Origin: SM1-73 sp964588305
Lineage (GTDB): Bacteria; Zixibacteria; MSB-5A5; SM1-73
Length of the DNA stretch: 56,176 nucleotides
Reading direction: 5' to 3'
NCBI GenBank assembly: GCA_964588305.1
Contig: CAZPOP010000020.1
Coordinates: 1 to 56,176 of the forward strand
Shown here: positions 17,078 to 25,492 of the stretch, one piece after another
Layout: each line of letters begins with the position of its first letter
How positions within the stretch are numbered: the stretch's first letter is position 1
Notes under the pieces: generated by a model
What the model was told of the DNA's origin: nothing
What the model saw: only the letters and a program-made list of their open reading frames with translations
Database searches by the model: none
Made by a program: the position numbers and the translations under genes

Positions 17078-18022
17078 TCAGTGGCTGCCGGCTATGGCTC
17101 TGGCGATGTTTTTCCTTAACCTGATCCAAGGGCTTTTTTTCTTTTCAATCTTTTTTTTCAACTCGTGGATTTTGCTTTTGGTGGCCTCATATCCTTTTTG
17201 AATGCATTCGTCCACCTTGCCGAAGTTGGCCCAATGGATGGTCCTCACCTCGGGAGTGATTATCACGTCGGCAGTCTCCAGGACCAGGCTGTTCAACTTC
17301 CCGCGGGTAAGGGAATCTGCCCTCAAAATTACCTCGATTCCGCTGGCAAGCCTGTTCTCCCTTTTTGATATCTCGGGGATGTTTACTCCGATGATGAAAT
17401 TCGCCTGCAGTTTACGAGCCGCATCCACCGGCACCAGGGAGGTCGCGCCTCCGTCAGATAGAAGCTGATTATCGAGGCGCAAAGGCGGAAAGATTCCTTC
17501 GATGGAAGAGCTGGCATAGACTGCGTCTATCATGGGTCCCTCATTGAGGGCAACCTCATTGCCCGAAACAAGGTCGACTGCCACCGCGGCGAAGGGAATC
17601 TTGGCCTGTTCTATGGGTTCGTCATTCAGGACAACTCTCAAAGGATCCATCAATTTCTCCTTGGGCTCCAAAGAAATCCTGCTAACTCCCACCAGATACA
17701 TGAACCTTTTTCGGACAAAATAGCCTATCTCCTTCAGCAGATTCTCTTTCTTGTTTTCGTTTTTTTCAGAATCGCGGCTCAGAAATTCCATCCAGCCGCC
17801 TTGCAGGTCAAACTTGTCTATGAGGTCGTGCACCATAGAGGTGAGCCTCTTGCTGTTAGGGTACTGGGCATATGTTGCGCCTATTATGGCCCCCATGCTG
17901 GTTCCCGCTATAGCGTGTATAGGAATTTCCTCCTCCTCCAAAGCCTTCAAGACCCCGATGTGAGCCAAACCGCGTGCTCCGCCGCCTCCTAACGCCAAGC
18001 CGATCTTGATCCTTTGTGCCAT
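17078..18022 (-). CDS. Patatin-like phospholipase family protein
   Basis: A serine-aspartate lipid acyl hydrolase of the RssA/patatin type. It has the oxyanion loop GGGGARGLAHIGVL near residues 12-25, the nucleophile elbow GTSMG near residue 40 and the catalytic SDGG near residue 190. A basic tail (KKKIEKKKSPWIRLRKNIAR) ends the protein. There is no signal peptide, so it is probably cytoplasmic or bound to the inner face of the membrane. The substrate cannot be read from the sequence. It appears to be a single-gene unit. Confidence 0.88.
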   Translation of the reverse strand: MAQRIKIGLALGGGGARGLAHIGVLKALEEEEIPIHAIAGTSMGAIIGATYAQYPNSKRLTSMVHDLIDKFDLQGGWMEFLSRDSEKNENKKENLLKEIGYFVRKRFMYLVGVSRISLEPKEKLMDPLRVVLNDEPIEQAKIPFAAVAVDLVSGNEVALNEGPMIDAVYASSSIEGIFPPLRLDNQLLSDGGATSLVPVDAARKLQANFIIGVNIPEISKRENRLASGIEVILRADSLTRGKLNSLVLETADVIITPEVRTIHWANFGKVDECIQKGYEATKSKIHELKKKIEKKKSPWIRLRKNIARAIAGSH

Positions 18023-18214
18023 AGACTATAAAGATTGAAAGGGTTAATCTTCTTGTTTCCGGTTAGTGCATTTCACTATCTGCAAGTGACCAAAACTGGA
18101 TCAAACTCACGCCAAACAAGAATGTTCTAGTTTGTATCTTCTGTGATTCGAATTCACTCATTATATCGTCATTTCTTTCCACGTTGTCAAGTTCTCCTTA
18201 CTCTCAAAAAAGGT

Positions 18215-18239
18215 GACCCACCCAGTGGCTGAGTGGGTC
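18215..18239. repeat. Hairpin in the 340-bp gap upstream of the patatin gene
   Basis: GACCCACCCAG-TGG-CTGAGTGGGTC is an 11-bp stem with one mismatch. It lies between the patatin gene and glcD; the rest of gap 18023-18362 shows nothing else recognisable. There is no T-run, so it is not a standard terminator. Confidence 0.45.
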
Positions 18240-18362
18240 ATTCTGAATTCGCTTTCTAAAATCGACAACTTATAGAGGGGAATCTCATGTTCTCCTAGTG
18301 GGGCTGCAAATCAGTGGGAAAGAGCGGCAGGTGAAGACGGTTTACCTCAGATAGGAGACGGT

Positions 18363-19739
18363 TCACTCAAAGATCTTTCCCGGATTTATGATATGGTCCG
18401 GGTCGAAAGCGGATTTGATCTTCCTCATCAGTTCGATGCCGGATTTTCCGACCTCGTTTTGCAAATATTTTATTTTGGTTATTCCAATTCCATGCTCACC
18501 AGAAAGGGTCCCACCCAATTTTAGGGTCAGGTCGAAAAGATCGTCTACCGCCGCTTCGACATTTTTCATTTGTTCTTCGTTGCGAAAATCACACATAAAG
18601 GTTACGTGAAGATTCCCGTCCCCCGCATGTCCAAAGGTGTTTATCCGAACTTGATGCTTTTTGGAAAGTTCTTGTATGTTTTCGATCATAGCAGGTAATT
18701 TGCTCGGGGGAACGCATACATCTTCATTCACTTTGGTGGGAGCTATCCTCAAAAGTGAAGCGGAAATTGATCTCCGTATTGTCCAGAGTTTATCTCTCTC
18801 CTCTTTAGTTTCAGCATATTGCAGATTCTTTGCTCTTTTCTCTTTGCAGATTTTCAGAACTTTTTCAAACTCCTGATGCACTTCATCTCTATCATTTCCG
18901 TCCACCTCGATCAAAAGCACCGCTTCAGATTTTTCTATATTGTCCAAATGTATATATTCCAGAACACAAGTTAGGGAATCTTCATCTATGAATTCCAGAA
19001 CAGAGGGGATAATACCGGATACAGTTATAGCCGCTACCACCTCAGCCGCATCTTCCATTTTATCAAAGGTTGCCAGCACGGTCTCTTCATATTCGACCTT
19101 GTCCAAAAGTCTGAAGGCTATCTTGGTGACCAACCCCAAAGTCCCTTCAGAACCAATCAAAAGCGCTTCCAAATCATAGGAGTTCTCATTTTGCCCATCT
19201 AAGACGCCGGTTTTCATAATCTGTCCATCTGAGATAACTATTTCTAATCCAATCACATAGTTTTTAGTCACTCCATATTTTCTGCCCTTTAATCCTCCGG
19301 AACACTCTACCACATTTCCGCCTAAAGTGGAGGATTTTAAGCTGGCCGGATCAGGGGGGTAAAGAAGCCCAAATTTAGCCACGTAATCAGCGAACTTCTG
19401 AGTGACTAAGCCCGGTTCCACTACGGCATATTTTTTCTCCTCATCCAGAAGCAACACTTTGGTCATCTGCTCGAATGTAACCACGATTCCACCTTTGATG
19501 GGAAGGCTTCCTCCGGTATAACCCGTGCCTGCTCCCCTGGGGATTACTATGATCTTATGCTGATGAGCATATCTCATCAATTGGACCACATCCTCGGTAG
19601 AGTGGGGCAGAACCACCGCGTCTGGCCTGAAGTTCTTGTTGGTGGCATCGTAGGAATAGCAGAGCTTCTCTTCGACAGAAGTGAGAACCTGTTCCTTACC
19701 CAACAACTTTTTTAAATCGCCTTCCAGATTGATCTTCAT
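18363..19739 (-). CDS. glcD: FAD-linked 2-hydroxyacid oxidase, GlcD type
   Basis: A flavoprotein that oxidises a 2-hydroxyacid such as D-lactate or glycolate, usually with a GlcF-type iron-sulphur subunit. It has the FAD-binding motif VIPRGAGTGYTGGSLP near residue 75, and the C-terminal domain signatures HAGDGNLHVTF and GTLSGEHGIG. I prefer the ATG at 19739, with AAAGGA 6 nt upstream, over the TTG at 19760. It is the last gene of a minus-strand hydroxyacid set with larA and the Ldh2-type gene; the likely partner glcF lies 10 kb upstream. Confidence 0.88.
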   Translation of the reverse strand: MKINLEGDLKKLLGKEQVLTSVEEKLCYSYDATNKNFRPDAVVLPHSTEDVVQLMRYAHQHKIIVIPRGAGTGYTGGSLPIKGGIVVTFEQMTKVLLLDEEKKYAVVEPGLVTQKFADYVAKFGLLYPPDPASLKSSTLGGNVVECSGGLKGRKYGVTKNYVIGLEIVISDGQIMKTGVLDGQNENSYDLEALLIGSEGTLGLVTKIAFRLLDKVEYEETVLATFDKMEDAAEVVAAITVSGIIPSVLEFIDEDSLTCVLEYIHLDNIEKSEAVLLIEVDGNDRDEVHQEFEKVLKICKEKRAKNLQYAETKEERDKLWTIRRSISASLLRIAPTKVNEDVCVPPSKLPAMIENIQELSKKHQVRINTFGHAGDGNLHVTFMCDFRNEEQMKNVEAAVDDLFDLTLKLGGTLSGEHGIGITKIKYLQNEVGKSGIELMRKIKSAFDPDHIINPGKIFE

Positions 19740-19917
19740 TTCAATTCCTTTCAGAGCCAACCTGCCTCCAACGGGAAATTGTGAATTTCTCTTTTTGATA
19801 CGCTAGTCAGACGATCCAAAGTTGACTTTTTGGATACGTAAGTGACCTTGCCCTTTTGGGGACGAGTACCTCTCGAAGAAATGTAAGGAGACAAGGGGAC
19901 GGGCTCCCGACCTCGTT

Positions 19918-19942
19918 GGTAACGGACACCTTGTCCGTTACC
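19918..19942. repeat. Hairpin GGTAACGGAC / GTCCGTTACC
   Basis: A perfect 10-bp stem with a 5-nt loop, in the 347-bp gap between glcD and the Ldh2-type gene. The phrase GTGTCCGTTACC also occurs at about 29607. Confidence 0.5.
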
Positions 19943-20053
19943 CGAATAGTATCATCGAAAGAGTCTCCCTGCCGAGGCGGGGCAAATGGCGTGAGATCAC
20001 TGTCAAAAGTCTTGTCCTTATCCAAAGTCTCAGCCACTAAGAAAGAAAACAAG

Positions 20054-20080
20054 AAGCCCCGCCCAGATTAGGCGGGGCTT
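20054..20080 (-). terminator. Intrinsic terminator after the Ldh2-type gene
   Basis: On the minus strand a perfect 10-bp stem, AAGCCCCGCC/GGCGGGGCTT, with a 7-nt loop is followed by CTTGTTTTCTTTC. It starts 7 bp after the stop codon of the dehydrogenase gene. It would separate that gene from glcD. Confidence 0.8.
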
Positions 20081-20086
20081 TGGATT

Positions 20087-21187
20087 CTACTTCTCTATGT
20101 CGTATTCTATTTTCATTTCTTCGGAGAGCTTTTTTAAGGCGGTTACCACCTTTTCCTGGAGCGGGACTCCGTTTTTCTTGTACTCGTCGTGCTTTTCGAA
20201 TTCCTTTTCTCCGTGGATATAGAGTCTCTTTTCTCCCTCGGCCTTATTAGACTCCTTCAAGCCCCCTATCATCTCATCCATTGTAGACTTGAATTTATTC
20301 AGATCGATGAAGTTCTCTATCTTGATTGCTCCGAAGAAATGTCCCACGTTGATGTGGCTCTTCTTACCATCCTTTTTCAGGGTCTTGACCCACGGGCCGT
20401 AATCTGAGCCTGAAAGGACACCGGAAAGTATGTCCACCAAAAGTGACATCCCGTATCCTTTGTGACCGCTCAAAAGCTCGCCCGCACCTCCCAGGGGCAG
20501 GATTCCGCCGCCTGCGGTCTTGGCCATGTTATCGACTATCCTCTTGGTATCGGTGCTGGGCGCACCCTTCTCGTCCACGGCCCAGCCCAAAGGAACCGGT
20601 TTGTCCAACCTTTCATAGACTTCGAATTTGCCCCGGGGCACCACGCTGGTGGCCATGTCCAGGACGTATGGTCTTTCTTTGCCAGCAGGAGCTGCCAAGC
20701 TTATCGGATTCGTTCCGATCAACATGTCGCGGCTGAACGTGGGCACGACCAGAGGTGCGGAATTGGTCATGGAGATACCGATCAGATCATCCTTCAAAGC
20801 CATCAAAGAGTAATATCCCGCGATCCCGTAGTGATTGCTGTTATGCACGGTAACGAAGCCCAAGCCTGAGTCTTTGGCTTTTTTTATGGCTAGGTTCATT
20901 CCGAAATAGCCGGCAGGTTGTCCTAATCCATTACCTCCATTTACTACTCCAGTGGAGGGGGTCTCCTTCTCCACAGTGACCTTGGCATCAGGAATTATGG
21001 TCTTACTTCTGATTCCATCCACATATCTCATCAGCCGGGCAACCCCATGCGACGGAATTCCCCTCAGGTCCGAGGCTAGCAGGACATCCGAGGTGATCTC
21101 CGCGTCCTTTTCCCGAACGCCCAATTTGGTGAAGACCTGGGTGCAGAATTTCGCCAGTCTTCCCTCATCCGCAATTACGTCTGCCAT
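20087..21187 (-). CDS. Ldh2/Ldh-family NAD(P)-dependent 2-hydroxyacid dehydrogenase
   Basis: A member of the malate/L-lactate/L-sulfolactate dehydrogenase family, unrelated to classic LDH. The family motifs SDLRGIPSHGVARLMRY near residue 40, the catalytic-region NSNHYGIAGYY near residue 117, DMATSVVPRGK and LSGHKGYGMSLLVDILSGVL are all present. The length of 366 residues is usual. ATG at 21187. It lies downstream of larA and a small nuclease-like gene, and upstream of glcD after its own terminator. With LarA this fits lactate interconversion and oxidation, but malate or sulfolactate are equally possible substrates. Confidence 0.9.
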   Translation of the reverse strand: MADVIADEGRLAKFCTQVFTKLGVREKDAEITSDVLLASDLRGIPSHGVARLMRYVDGIRSKTIIPDAKVTVEKETPSTGVVNGGNGLGQPAGYFGMNLAIKKAKDSGLGFVTVHNSNHYGIAGYYSLMALKDDLIGISMTNSAPLVVPTFSRDMLIGTNPISLAAPAGKERPYVLDMATSVVPRGKFEVYERLDKPVPLGWAVDEKGAPSTDTKRIVDNMAKTAGGGILPLGGAGELLSGHKGYGMSLLVDILSGVLSGSDYGPWVKTLKKDGKKSHINVGHFFGAIKIENFIDLNKFKSTMDEMIGGLKESNKAEGEKRLYIHGEKEFEKHDEYKKNGVPLQEKVVTALKKLSEEMKIEYDIEK

Positions 21188-21271
21188 CTCTGCTTCTCCT
21201 TTTTTAAAGGTAGGTTAATGGTTTGATTATATTATCTTCTTAATCAGCGAAGACACAACTGCAAGAACTGA

Positions 21272-22108
21272 TTAGGCTTGTTTCTCCTCCTCTTTCAGTA
21301 ACTGATCAGATAGGGATATCTTCGAGTTCTTTGATGCTGCCGCCTCTTTGCGCCTTGATATTCTGGGACGTTTGGTAGCTTTGCGTGAGAGTCGATGCAC
21401 TCGACTGATCGCCTTGAATGCCTCATCACCCTCAATCACATCTCGTTTCAACACTTCATTTTGAAGTATCTTCTCGATTTCTGTAATCTCAACCCTAAGA
21501 CCAGAAGACAGTCTCTTTATATCTCTCCTGATCGCACTCATTATGGGTTTACTAAGAACTATTGCTCCAATAACGAAACGATTAACGCTTTGGACGCGTT
21601 CATAATAATCTTCTCGTGCGGACAATAGCCCTTTTTTGGAAAGAAGAAATAATTCCTCTTGGTCCTCTTTTTTTCTTGGATTCAACTCCAAGAAATTGAA
21701 GGAAGAGACAAGTTCGTGCTCAACTGTTCTCTCGAGTCGAATTCTGTGAAGTTCCCACGTGATTCCATTTGTGAGAACGACCCATTGCACGCCTTTATTC
21801 GCACCATAATCTACGGCCTGTCGCAAATGATGTTCCTTAAGAGTATGACCTATAGCCTTTACTTCAACAAGGTATTGAATCTTCTCGTCGATTTTAATGG
21901 CAAGATCGCAATACGTACCGCGAATTGCGTATTCGCTAGTAATCTCTAGGTACTTTTTAAACCCAAAGACTTCAGCCAATATGTCCTGAGTGATTGATAC
22001 TGTGTCCGCTTCATTTATATCACGGTCTCGTGCGCTTTTAAGAGCACGCTGGAACTTTGACACGGTCTTCATATACCGCTCCACAACTTTCTTGGGAATC
22101 GTGGCCAT
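21272..22108 (-). CDS. Restriction-endonuclease-like protein (HSDR_N type)
   Basis: A 278-residue protein with a PD-(D/E)xK nuclease-like core: YCDLAIKIDEKIQYLVEVKA at about residues 67-86, followed by HLRQAVDYGANKGVQWVVLTNG, the pattern of type I restriction HsdR N-terminal domains. No helicase, methylase or specificity subunit follows, so it is not a complete restriction system. The C-terminal third is basic (RKATKRPRISRRKEAAASK). The second ATG (22108) is chosen because GGAGG lies 6 nt before it and directly abuts the first ATG. It sits between larA and the Ldh2-type gene with short gaps. Confidence 0.7.
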   Translation of the reverse strand: MATIPKKVVERYMKTVSKFQRALKSARDRDINEADTVSITQDILAEVFGFKKYLEITSEYAIRGTYCDLAIKIDEKIQYLVEVKAIGHTLKEHHLRQAVDYGANKGVQWVVLTNGITWELHRIRLERTVEHELVSSFNFLELNPRKKEDQEELFLLSKKGLLSAREDYYERVQSVNRFVIGAIVLSKPIMSAIRRDIKRLSSGLRVEITEIEKILQNEVLKRDVIEGDEAFKAISRVHRLSRKATKRPRISRRKEAAASKNSKISLSDQLLKEEEKQA

Positions 22109-22177
22109 TAGCATCCTCCTATTCTGTGTGAGTGCCCCTTGTAGGTCGATCCTTATTAGTCGAGATAGAATCTTGAC

Positions 22178-23446
22178 CTACACTTTTTCTAGGACCGGAT
22201 AAATCAACCCCGCCTGCGGCATGACATAAGATTTGAAGTCAACGCCATGGTTATTCTTAATCCAATCTATCGCATCCTCGATGCTTTTGGCGTGCTTATA
22301 AAATCTCTTTTCCAGTTCTTCTTTTTCGATGTTCGAGACCACGAGAACATCAAACTTCTTCAAAACCCTCGCATTCCCCACAGCGGTATGACCGCCCACG
22401 ATTATCTTCTCCTGCTTGGTGTTCAATAATTCGTCCAGAGAGGAAGCTTCAAGAAGCCATTGGGCAAATGTATCCGAGCCGATTCCCTCTCTGCATTCGG
22501 AGATCAAGACGATGGTTCCGCCCTCTTTTAGCACCAGCTTGGCATTGTTGATGGTCTTCTGCGACTGGTACAGGCTTACGTCCTTGGGATAGCCTCCGGC
22601 ACAGGCGAAAACCACGTCCGCTTTCTGGTGGAACGGCACCCGATACAAATCTCTGCATGCCTTCCATCCCGCCTCGAAGGCCTGCTCCAGATCGCCCGCT
22701 ACGATTCTCACGATCTCCTTTTTGTCGTTGATCACCACGTTCAAAAGAAAATCGACTCCTGCCTTTCCGGCGGCTTCGTCCATTTCGTCGGAGATCGGAT
22801 TGCCTTTGGTTTTGGCAATGTCCACCTGCGGATCGATTATCATAGCATGGTTTTTTCGGACCGTCTCCCTGGCAACTATGCCGGGAAGTATGCCTTTTCT
22901 TCCTCCCGAGAACCCGCCAAAATAATGGGTGCTGATCAATCCGGTCATGACCTTCACGTCTGAATCGACCCAGACTTTGTCCACCAGAAGTTCGTTGCCG
23001 GTGGAGAGCTTCCCTAAGGAGACATTGTTTCTGTCGCAGTCGTGGCTTATGACTTCATACTTACCTACAATCTCCTCGCCGAAATCATCCAGGTTTTCTT
23101 TGTCCGTATGAGCGCGATGAGCTCCGGTGCCCACCAGGAATGTGATATTCTCGTCTTTGATTCCACCGTCATGTAGCTCATCGATGATGGGCGATAACAG
23201 ACTGAAATTCGGTCTTTTGTAAGGTACTCCTCTGGTATAATCCGAAACCACCACACAAGCCGTGTTTTTTCCTTTGGCGATTTCCGAAAGTCTGGGCGTT
23301 CCAATGGGGTTCTCCAATGCCTCGATCTCCGCCTTGGTGACATCGGGAAGTCCCGGAACCTTGGTCAACTCCAGAGTTGCCATCACGTTTTTGTCATCTA
23401 GCTGCAAAGTCTTGTGCGACTTGCCATATTTCAGATCGATCTTCAT
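22178..23446 (-). CDS. larA: LarA-family nickel-dependent lactate/hydroxyacid racemase
   Basis: It racemises lactate or another 2-hydroxyacid with the nickel-pincer nucleotide cofactor. The sequence shows the LarA blocks VVSDYTRGVPY, GTGAHRAHT, ISHDCDRNN and THYFGGFSGGRKGILPGI, which include the histidines and lysine that bind the cofactor and substrate in this family. It has 422 residues. The start is ATG at 23446 with AAAGGA upstream; the frame stays open to 23542, but the extra residues do not look like LarA. The cofactor genes larB, larC and larE are not in this window. The neighbours support a lactate role, which is inferred. Confidence 0.88.
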   Translation of the reverse strand: MKIDLKYGKSHKTLQLDDKNVMATLELTKVPGLPDVTKAEIEALENPIGTPRLSEIAKGKNTACVVVSDYTRGVPYKRPNFSLLSPIIDELHDGGIKDENITFLVGTGAHRAHTDKENLDDFGEEIVGKYEVISHDCDRNNVSLGKLSTGNELLVDKVWVDSDVKVMTGLISTHYFGGFSGGRKGILPGIVARETVRKNHAMIIDPQVDIAKTKGNPISDEMDEAAGKAGVDFLLNVVINDKKEIVRIVAGDLEQAFEAGWKACRDLYRVPFHQKADVVFACAGGYPKDVSLYQSQKTINNAKLVLKEGGTIVLISECREGIGSDTFAQWLLEASSLDELLNTKQEKIIVGGHTAVGNARVLKKFDVLVVSNIEKEELEKRFYKHAKSIEDAIDWIKNNHGVDFKSYVMPQAGLIYPVLEKV

Positions 23447-23834
23447 TATGCGTCCTTTCCCATCTATTGGGCACGGTTTAGGCAGCGAACCTCGTTTTGC
23501 CGTGAACTGAAATATATTGTCACCGCGCGAAAAATGCAACAAGATTTTGTGAATTTTTTAACAAGGTGTGGTCTTTGGAGTGTTCGCCTTCAGGCGAACC
23601 AAATAAGGCCTTGTTTTTGGATGGCTTCGAAAACGATAAGAAAATTGACTTCACAGATCAAAAGTAATATCCCAAGATGAAATTTGCCATAAAAATCCTC
23701 CCAAATGTAAAGTCCCCTTACACACTGAAATATTTCTTATATCACGACAAAGGAGCAGATACGGACACTCTTATTGTCAATTTGCCCAAGTGAGAATTTC
23801 GAATTGTCGGGTAGCTCACCCGCCAAAGGTGGGA
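23447..23834. other. Intergenic between larA and the exosortase island
   Basis: These 388 bp hold the palindrome GTTCGCC-TTCA-GGCGAAC at 23582-23599, preceded by TTTGGAGT as in the other copies of that repeat family. A 38-codon frame starts at about 23677, but it has no ribosome site. Nothing else was recognised. Confidence 0.5.
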
Positions 23835-24476
23835 TCACGATGCATTCATTCGGTTGGCGGACTGCCTTTCCACCTGGGAGTGAGCTGGTCGAGTCCACCA
23901 ATATTTCCAATAAAGCAAACTCCAGATTACAACTGGGGAGATCTGGTTCAACACCAGTACAATGAAATCACCAAGATAATAGTAGATCTTCTGCTGAGCG
24001 GGCGACCAATAAGGCACGCCATCGACACTGATATGAACAGAATACTCGCGTTTGACTAAAACGAATATCTCAAATACATGTAAGCCAAAAATTATCACAA
24101 ATCCCAAAAGAAAAATCTTAAGTCTTTTTCTCCAGCTTATACCCGGAACGGCCCAGATCAAGGCGAACAGAAAAACCATCCAAAAATGAAGCTCTCTGCT
24201 TGCAAATTGAAGTACTTTCCTTCTGGGCTGAACCGCGAGATCTTGGTTTTTCTCTGGCACCACATAATGAACAAGCATGTATTGCCCCTTGGCTTGAATG
24301 GCTTCGGTTATATGTTCTCCTTTGATTTCGCTCAGCTTCAGCAAGAGTTCAGAAGGCGGAGCTAAAACGTGGTTATAAAGGGGGGAAAGAAAATACCAGA
24401 GGGCGTAAAAGAACAAAAAGAAGCAAACCAGTCTAAGCAGAAACAAGACTTTTTTGGATTTTATCCTTTTTGACAA
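23835..24476 (-). CDS. Exosortase-associated membrane protein
   Basis: A polytopic inner-membrane protein of about 213 residues with four or five hydrophobic helices and a central soluble stretch (about residues 45-95). It overlaps the end of the exosortase gene by 44 bp. I place the start at TTG 24476, with AAGGA just upstream, since the longer frame to 24545 has no site and lies deep inside the exosortase gene. Its position matches the membrane protein that accompanies exosortase H in other genomes; that identity is inferred from context, because I see no catalytic motif. It probably works with the exosortase in processing the IPTL-tailed substrates. Confidence 0.6.
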   Translation of the reverse strand: MSKRIKSKKVLFLLRLVCFFLFFYALWYFLSPLYNHVLAPPSELLLKLSEIKGEHITEAIQAKGQYMLVHYVVPEKNQDLAVQPRRKVLQFASRELHFWMVFLFALIWAVPGISWRKRLKIFLLGFVIIFGLHVFEIFVLVKREYSVHISVDGVPYWSPAQQKIYYYLGDFIVLVLNQISPVVIWSLLYWKYWWTRPAHSQVERQSANRMNAS

Positions 24477-25029
24477 AATTCCTTGCCCAAAAATCCCAGA
24501 CCAAGATAGCGAAAACGATGACGATCGGTTGCCAGACATAAACATGCACCTCTTCGAAAACTGCGGGGTATTTTATTCCCAGAAGAAAAAGGGAAATCAC
24601 TCTGAATTGGTTGAGAGCAAACAGCGCCGGGATTCCAATAAGCATGCCCAACAACTTTTCTCTGATTCGAGATGGATAAGCGATGATGGCGGAAAGCAAG
24701 ATGGCCATCTCAAAAGATCCGTCGCATCCATATATAACCCTGACCACGAAGTCGCCGGAGCGAAGGTATGGTCCCGAAGCGGAAGTCCACGATCCGAAGA
24801 TGTTCAAGATCTTGGAGGAGCAAAAAGCCACAAAGCTAAGAAAAGGTTCCATGACCCTTTTGAAGATGAAACCATTGTCTAACAGAAGGAAAAAGAAAAT
24901 CAGCGCCAGCCCAAAGAAAAGATAAATTTTCACCAGCGCCCAGGGTATTCTCTTCAGGTTCAACTTTTGGGGCAGACTCTTTTTCCCCGGGGTCAGTTTT
25001 CTCTTTTGAGATTTCCCTTTACCACCCAT
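24433..25029 (-). CDS. xrtH: Exosortase, XrtH type
   Basis: A membrane-embedded cysteine transpeptidase that recognises C-terminal IPTLxxWG-type sorting tails and removes or transfers them during export. The catalytic triad is visible: Cys in IYGCDGSFEMAILLSAI near residue 100, Arg in ALNQFRVISLFLLG near residue 143 and His in EEVHVYVWQ near residue 162. Several membrane helices surround these. The length of 198 residues fits the single-domain exosortases. The XrtH subtype is assigned because three adjacent genes carry tails reading IPALTEWG, IPVLTEWG and IPILTTWG. ATG at 25029 with GGAAG upstream. Confidence 0.88.
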   Translation of the reverse strand: MGGKGKSQKRKLTPGKKSLPQKLNLKRIPWALVKIYLFFGLALIFFFLLLDNGFIFKRVMEPFLSFVAFCSSKILNIFGSWTSASGPYLRSGDFVVRVIYGCDGSFEMAILLSAIIAYPSRIREKLLGMLIGIPALFALNQFRVISLFLLGIKYPAVFEEVHVYVWQPIVIVFAILVWDFWARNFVKKDKIQKSLVSA

Positions 25030-25492
25030 TCTTGGACTTCCATCCGCTTAATCCGTTGACCAAATTATACCTCATTTCCTGATGTCTGTCAATCTTAAAA
25101 AATCAGAGGAAGATGATTTAAAGGAGTGCAAAGGCTTGCTTTTGCGATCCTTGAAACCCCATCAGCAAGCTGATGCACTCCTCTTTTTGCTTTCATCCGC
25201 TTAATCCGTTGACCGTTTTTTGCGGCGGTCGGCGGTCGGCGGTCGGTCGACTGCGGACGTCCTATCATCCGTTGACCAAATTATACCTCATTTCCTGATG
25301 CCTGTCAATCTTAAAAAATCAGAGGAAGATGATTTAAAGGAGTGCAAATGCTTGCTTTTGCGACCCTTGAAACCCCATCAGCAAGCTGATACACTCCTCT
25401 TTAGGTATACAATTTTACGCCTCAATCCCTTGACCATTTTTCGTTCGTGCGGGAATTGGATTTCCCGCACGAACGCTTTTGACCTTTCACCT
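25030..25492. repeat. Repeat cluster: 136-bp direct repeat, short dispersed repeats and hairpin
   Basis: There is no gene. Positions 25051-25186 and 25267-25402 are direct copies with about four differences, 216 bp apart. Each holds an AGGAGTGC..GCACTCCT-type inverted pair and an ATCAGC-aa-GCTGAT stem. The TCATCCGCTTAATCCG repeat occurs at about 25041 and 25194. A GGCGGTC 7-bp tandem lies near 25224-25245. At 25442-25475 a perfect 14-bp stem (CGTTCGTGCGGGAA arm) follows the stop of the first sorted-protein gene; an imperfect copy of it lies at about 27722. Confidence 0.8.

Noticed and set aside
23677..23793. 38-codon frame upstream of the exosortase island
   Set aside because: No ribosome site and no recognisable motif; treated as chance.
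24454..24882. Plus-strand frame opposite xrtH
   Set aside because: Shadow of xrtH, whose catalytic triad is intact on the minus strand.
25224..25245. GGCGGTC tandem as a CRISPR-like array
   Set aside because: 7-bp contiguous units without spacers.
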